Positions 58,285-64,000 of a stretch of 64,000 bases of DNA are shown piece after piece. The position numbers were made by a program, and so were the translations under genes. Under the pieces are notes generated by a model, which worked only from the letters and a program-made list of their open reading frames with translations, searched no databases and was not told where the DNA came from. How positions within the stretch are numbered: the stretch's first letter is position 1; every line of letters begins with the position of its first letter. The DNA comes from Carnegiea gigantea (Eukaryota; Streptophyta; Magnoliopsida; Caryophyllales; Cactaceae), in NCBI GenBank assembly GCA_029747015.1, contig JAKOGI010001178.1, positions 1 through 64,000 of the forward strand. The letters are read 5' to 3'.

Positions 58285-60763
58285 GAAACAAATACCCCAA
58301 CACCAAGATTTTGCTCGTCATCGAGTAAAACAACTAGACTACGTAAAGCGAAACGGAAAATAAGCAAAAGAAAGTCCTAACTCACTTTCTTAGGAATCAC
58401 AGTTATATTTAGTGCATGCAACAAGCCCTTTAAATCTCTCGGTTTCCCAAGTGGACTAGTGAGGTCTCATAAGGGTTTTCAAGTGAAATACCCATAAAAA
58501 TCATTTCAAAAAATAAAGGAAAATCTTTTTGGTTTTCAAAACATAAACATATGTACAAGCAATGGGAAAATTATGCACACAACTTAGGCAATTGTATTAC
58601 CCTAGTAACCAAGTCACCAAACTATACACAAATAGAATGCACAATCATAAGATAACTAAGTCAAAAGAATTATCACGACTCTCGTTTCTCACCACACACA
58701 AAATATGCAATGATATGTACACCTTGGTGCATGTGCAAACGTGTATTAACTTTTATGAATCAAGTTGATAACATTGATGCGATCCCCGTTTCCTTGCCTA
58801 ATTACCTTCTTTGCTCCTTTTTTTAATTTTTCCAAGAATGATAACGCACACATCCTAAATCTACTTAACTTACAAATATTCGGGTCTTCCCTAAAAAGGG
58901 ATTTTATTAGATTGTGCAAAGCACTTATTTCATTGCCCAAACAGATGTATAATCGAGTAAAATGGCACATATTCAAGCAAATTAAAGATATAAAATAAAG
59001 ATAGTAGCTATGAATATTGGTGCTCAGGTTTTTATTCACTTTTTAAACTTTTTTTCTTCTTTTGTTTGCATTTTTTGAGAGCTTACAAGGCAACTTCGAC
59101 AAACAAAGAGTTCGCATCCCAATTTCACAACAAGCCCTAAGATTTGATGAAAAAGTGGGCAAGGTAGCACAAAATCACACATATTAGATGAGGTCATTAT
59201 GAAAAATCGAATCTACATCCTCAACCAGACATCTCATTATGCAAACTCTATCTACATGTAACTCAATAACCTAGTAACATGAGATCACAATCTCCTAAGA
59301 AAGCACACCAATCAGCAAAGTAAAATAAAAATCTTTTTGAATTTTTGAAAAGTTTCGAAAAAATATGTACAATATGTGCAAATGGGAACCTCAGCCCCAC
59401 ACCAAAACTCCATGATGTTCTCATTGTGGAAACCAAGGCACCAAAAAGTAATCACACAAACCATACAATCTTAAAACCAACATAAATCCATAGATATATA
59501 TACAAACTAGGACACCACCAAAAATTTAAAAACACAACAGAAACAAAATCACCAAAATCAAAATCACACAAGAAAGCAAAAGCAAAACTAACTCTAAAAC
59601 AAAACAAAACCAAAACCAAAACCAAAACCTAAACAAAACAAAAGTAGACCAAAACACATATAATCACCAAAATAAAAACAAAACACGACCAAGGATATCC
59701 TAAATTCCAAACTAAACAAAAAGAAACCTAAAACAAAACCAGACGGAAAAGAAAAACAAAATATAAAACCAATGTAACAAAAAGAAAGCGCTAATCATAT
59801 ATTTACAAAAATATACCACCAATACACAACTAAAGCACGATTAAAACATCCTAAAAAAACAAAAATACCCAACATAAACAAGGAACTACCAAATAAAAGA
59901 CAAAAGAAAAAAAAGGCTAAAAAAAACAAGATTTAAGATAAAATAAAAACCAAATGCAAGAGAAAAACAAAACACTAAAACATCAAAAAGAAAACAAAAA
60001 GAAAACCAAAGAAAAACCAAAAGTCATAGGACCAAGGAAACGAACCACACAACTCAAATATATACGAGAACAATCCTAGATATCCATAACTATTCACAAT
60101 CCTAGATCTCACAAGTAACAAACACTCACAAAACAAAATACACCATAACACAACCAAGGTTGACCATAGTCAACTCGGCTCAACAAATCCAAAATTTTTC
60201 CTCAAGATTCATCACCCACACAATCATAGTCCTAAATATCCGCAACTATGTACACAAAGAAAGAAAAAAATGAAAAAGAAAATAAGGAGGGCCTGGAACG
60301 ATCATACCAGGTTGGGCATACATTGTACCCAAACTAAATGCCTCACTCAGATGATGTCGAGGAGGTCAATGGAGCATCAAGCACTCTATTACAGGTCACA
60401 AGCTGCTACTCATCAAAATCAACCAAAGCTTGAAGCAGTTTGTTAAATAATCGGGCACAATCTTCACAAAAATACAACTAGTTAGAAACAGGAGGTGGAG
60501 CCCAAATAAAATGCATACATAGAATGCAACTCAAGGCTCTCTTGAACTTATCAAAGCTCGCAGCCCAATCAGAAGAGAGCTGTGTATATGTAAAATTCGA
60601 TGCACTAATCAATGGTCTAATAATGATGTGATTATATGAATGCAAAGATCATTGAGAGTAGTTAAATGACCAAAATGAAGTCCAACATCTCTAAGAGGGG
60701 AGGGAAAAGGACCAAGGCAAGGCCAATCAAACAAAATATGACAGTCAAAGTCCTTAGGGTGGC
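58285..60763 (-). other. Non-coding interior of LARD2
   Basis: A-rich on the plus strand, with AAACCAAAACC-type low-complexity sequence at 59570-60010. On the minus strand GGTGTTGGGGTATTTG next to the LTR stands where a polypurine tract is expected, but is not pure purine. No coding frame of note. Confidence 0.55.
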
Positions 60764-61545
60764 CTATAGTCGGTCCTTCACCTCAAAGTGATCATCGGGT
60801 CTATCTATGTCATTGTCATCAAGAGTTTGATCTAAATAAGGACTGCCAAGTACAAAAATCTTAGACTCTACAAAAATAAACTCTGGAGGTTCTAGAGAAG
60901 GAAGAAAAATGGGGAGGGGAGAAGAAAGCGATGAAATAGGAGGGATGGGAGCTAAGTCAAGGAAAGTCTCTACAGAAATGGGATCAATAAGCTCATTAGG
61001 AGGTGTAACCTCACTAAAATCCACAACAGAAGGCTCATCAAGAGAATGCTCCTTAGAAAAGATATCCTCTAACTCAACTAATATGCCACATTGATCATTA
61101 GAACTAGCATCAGTCCCAAAACCATCTCCCTCCTCTAGCTCTCCTAAGAGAGCCAAAGGAAGAGATGAGTCATGATCGATTAGAATACCCTCGAGGTGGT
61201 TAATAACTGTGCTAAACTCTAGGGATGGTGCAACTGATAGAGGAGAGAAAGGATCACTCACTTCCTCAAGGTCATCACAAGGGGTATCATCATAAAATCA
61301 TGCCCTAAAGGAATCGTGCCTCACTCCTAATATGAAAGTCATCGCAAGACCTAAGGTCAGTCTTGAGTAAACTTTACAGCTAAATCTCCATATTAGACGC
61401 AGCTAGTGCCTCTTATCTACGTGGTCCACCAATAATAGACAAGTATCAACGTCATGATAAAAGAACTCACAATAATCACATGAAACGAGAGCACATGGAG
61501 TATGAGAGTACTCATAATATATATCACCCAAAACTAACTCTCATC
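60764..61545 (-). pseudogene. gag-like remnant of LARD2 with CCHC knuckle
   Basis: At 61439-61480 the minus strand encodes CDYCEFFYHDVDTC, a canonical CX2CX4HX4C knuckle closely resembling the one in LARD1 (CDLCNSSDHATSSC). Stops follow. From 61261 to 60764 an open 165-codon frame is strongly acidic and rich in Pro, Ser and Leu (LPIFLPSLEPPEF), like the second half of the LARD1 protein. The order and spacing match, so both elements carry the same type of gag-like gene. It is broken by stops between the knuckle and the acidic part. Confidence 0.68.
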
Positions 61546-62073
61546 TAAAGGTGTAACATGTATCATATAAGGGTCAACAATGGGGTAACTAAAGGTCTCT
61601 CTAGCATGTATCATGAGCCAAATACTGAAAAAAATTCTAAATTTAATCAGGAGTCTTAGTGAATAAACATCCCAAACCCCAAGAATACATATTCTCAACA
61701 TGAACCCAATATTTATCATGAAGACACTCAAAGTTCACTTGGCAAATTTTTCACTTCTCAAAACAATGATCAACATCGAGCATGAAAATCATTCAATCTA
61801 CTCAAATATTGCCAAAATATTTCATGCTCAAACTGAGGTTAGAAACTCGCCATTTGTTTTTGCAGTTTTCCAATTTTTTTAGTAGTTTTCAAGTTTTTCA
61901 AGTTTTTTTCCCATTTTTAACTTATCTAATCTTTTGTAGATTTTGGGAATTTTTAAGAAAGGAACTAAACTAATCAGGACTAACAATGAAATGACCAAAG
62001 TAAGACCAAAATATATTGAACTAATAAAAAAGTAGCTAAGAAAAAGAAAATGTGACATAATCTCTTGTTGTCA

Positions 62074-62092
62074 TCCCCGGTAATAATGTCAA
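62074..62092 (-). promoter_or_regulatory. Primer-binding site of LARD2, diverged tRNA-Asp type
   Basis: On the minus strand TTGACATTATTACCGGGGA, 7 bp from the LTR. It keeps CCGGGGA and the general shape of the Athila/Tat site, with several C-to-T or G-to-A type changes. Confidence 0.65.
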
Positions 62093-62099
62093 AAACATG

Positions 62100-63697
62100 T
62101 GCAATAATTTTGAATGTAAATTTAAAGTCGCAAGTGTATAGCTTTCGTCGTAGTACTTGAAGGTTGTATCCTCAGGGATGAGGATGAGATGTAGGTCACA
62201 AAATAATATATACTATCATATAACTAAATCAATGAAACCAAAACAAGTAACACACGCAACTTGCTAAGCAAACTATGATTAGGCAACTAAAATTCATGAC
62301 ATGGAAGTAAAGCATAGTAAATAATGAAGTTGAACCAAAGTGGAAAGGAATAATTTCCAGTCTTAATGTCAATCATATCCTTTCCTACCAAAAGTAATCA
62401 ATCACATGAGACATTATATAACCTAATTAAATAGAACTAAAATAACGTCAAATCAAGGCTTCATGATGTATGTACACCTCAAACTCAAGGTCATGAATCA
62501 AAGTTAGAACACAATCAATGGAATAATCTCAAAGTCCAATAGAATTGAATCAAAGCTTGCAGGTTTTTCAAATCCAGAATCTATATTCTAACTCAACTAA
62601 ATTAAAACAAAATCGAATGAACCAAACTAATCAAAAAAAGAAAACAAAAAATAGAGCAGTAGGGGAGGGGGAATTTCGGATTTTTTCAATAGGATTCGCA
62701 TAGCAATAGAGCTCATAAAAAATAAACCGATAATTGCTCACTTGGCGGAATCGCCATTAACCAAGTTTCCAGCAGAACAAAAACAGGCAAGGGAGAGATT
62801 GCTAGCAAAATTTAATCATTAACCAGCAAACTTAAACCATAAATCACAATTTCTATCAAAACTAATGAATTACAACCCAAGAATTTATGGGGTTGGGCAC
62901 CGAATCACTGGAAATAAAAGATTTAAAACTGGATCTAGAAATGGAGAACTGACATGGAAGATGAAATCACCAAACAAAATGACCTCCAATTTGAACCCTC
63001 AAACAATCTAGAACTCTGAAATTCAACCTGAAAAATGAAAACTAAATCCTAAATCTGTGAAAGAAAACTATAAATTCAACCCTAAAAATCTAAAAACTAA
63101 AGCGAAACTAATGAAAAACCCTAACTTTAGCCTGAAAAACTTAAACTAAAATCTAGATTACCTCTTGATTGCCATTGCCTCTTCAATTTATACTACACGA
63201 GCTTCAATCTCAGCCCTTGATTGCATGGTATGGTGAATGGTGGATTCGCTGCTATGCTGGCGTGAAGGAGGTAGGATTCATTAGGTCCTAATACACGTTG
63301 AGGAAGGTGGAGTGAATGCTAATGGCGGAGAAGATGGTGGATGATGGTGGTGTGCTGGCTAATGCTGCATGATGTTCTGGTGCCAAAGAGAGAGAAATGA
63401 GAAGATGGAGAAAGGGGGGTGGTTCTATTCGGCTCTTTAGGTCGAGAGGAGACGGAGAAAATGAGGATCAAAGGGGGGTAGTTGATCACGTGAGGGGAGC
63501 GTGGGGTTGGGTAAAAATTGGGATTTTTATTTTGTTTTATTTTTTCTTGCTCTCTTTTCATCATTACTTTCACAATTTTTCCTGATTTTCAACACCTAGA
63601 AAAATAAAACAAAATCAAATAAAGATCTGAATACAATAATTATTTCGAGCATAAATTAGATGTAAAGGTATTGTAAAAAGATCGTATTTTTGACGCA
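62100..63697 (-). repeat. 5' LTR of LARD2
   Basis: The 1.6-kb copy starts TGCAATAATT (plus-strand view) and ends GACGCA. It includes a GTCGTAGTACTTGAAGG phrase near the primer-side end and a (GATG)/GGTGG-rich patch at 63230-63380. Confidence 0.83.
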
Positions 63698-63700
63698 AGT

Positions 63701-64000
63701 AGGACCATTATGAGTTACAAGGTAAAATTCAATGTAAATGTTAATCAATGCAAATTGTGCCTAATTAATAGAAAAAAAACAAAAATAATAGTAAGGGGAG
63801 GAAACAATAGTAAGAGGAAGAAAATAGTGGTTACAAGATGGAACAATAATTAAAAACAAAGATAGAAAAAGTAAAAATGAACCAAATGAAATAAATGTGA
63901 GATTGTCAAAATAATAGTAAGAAGAAGAAAAAAATAAAAACGAAGAAAATGAAACATGAAAAAGAAAAAGAAAAGGCAAAAAAGAATCGCAAAAAAAAAA
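63701..64000. repeat. Continuation of the 213-bp repeat, then A/GAA-rich sequence
   Basis: 63704-63775 matches 56467-56540 (CATTAT, GAGTTACAAG, TTAATCAATG, TTAATAGAAAA blocks). The rest is low-complexity AAATAATAGTAAG and GAAGAAA sequence up to the window end. Confidence 0.6.

Larger units (their letters stand above)
56681..63697 (-). mobile_element. LARD2: non-autonomous LTR element with gag remnant only
   Basis: The 7-kb element has direct LTRs (56681-58284 and 62100-63697), a diverged tRNA-Asp-like primer site beside the right LTR, and a minus-strand interior of 3.8 kb. The interior has a CCHC-bearing gag-like remnant near the primer site and otherwise A-rich non-coding DNA. No protease, RT or integrase. 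Host sequence on the two sides joins into one 213-bp repeat unit, and the flanks read TGGAC (left) and AGGAC (right). This marks the insertion point and a probable decayed target duplication. Confidence 0.83.

Noticed and set aside
1..64000. CRISPR arrays, bacterial operons, rRNA or tRNA genes
   Set aside because: No spaced direct repeats of CRISPR type. Everything recognised is plant nuclear. No cloverleaf-type sequence was noticed outside primer-binding sites.

Overview
This window is AT-rich plant nuclear DNA, almost certainly from an angiosperm and probably a eudicot. It is made almost entirely of transposable elements and their decayed remains. The evidence is: Athila/Tat-type LTR retrotransposons primed by a tRNA-Asp-like site, a SINE with a TTG tail like the TS-type plant SINEs, a plant L1-type LINE tail with zf-RVT and RNase H segments, and an integrated caulimovirid. 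I see no intact host gene, no rRNA and no tRNA gene. The species cannot be named from what is visible.

Layout. (1) 1-11345: a minus-strand Athila-type Ty3/gypsy element. Its 3' LTR is cut by the window edge and its 5' LTR is complete. Gag, protease, RT, RNase H and integrase are all recognisable but carry many stops and frameshifts. A truncated SINE sits in one LTR, and the other LTR preserves the empty site. (2) 11346-15325: non-coding sequence with a second SINE copy. (3) 15326-28440: old repetitive sequence that looks like a large non-autonomous element, with a 5.5-kb gag-only element (LARD1, 16394-21918, plus strand) inserted. It also holds a 293-bp tandem duplication and degenerate minisatellite-like repeats. 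(4) 28440-34055: intergenic sequence, then a decayed spliced host gene (about 30.8-34.0 kb). (5) 34056-42849: a minus-strand gag-protease element without RT or integrase (TR-GAG type). Its LTRs and 3' region are related to those of LARD1. (6) 42956-50874: an endogenous caulimovirid on the minus strand, as two head-to-tail partial genomes 3914 bp apart and very similar to each other. One end lies next to the tRNA-Met primer site and the other in a (TA)n microsatellite. (7) 51615-52965: a 5'-truncated LINE. (8) 54399-64000: an AT-rich repeat of about 213 bp, split by a 1.7-kb insertion and by a 7-kb non-autonomous element (LARD2, 56681-63697, minus strand).

How it works together. None of the Ty3-type elements here can move on its own. 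LARD1, LARD2 and the TR-GAG keep LTRs, primer sites, polypurine tracts and CCHC gag remnants, so they would have depended on proteins made elsewhere. The caulimovirid is the least decayed and most unusual item. Each repeat has a 35S-like promoter, a poly(A) signal, a 141-codon ORF in the leader just before the primer site, RT/RNase H, and a downstream ORF in the transactivator position. The complete inner unit lacks the movement, coat and protease region. The structure therefore looks like a terminally redundant deleted genome.
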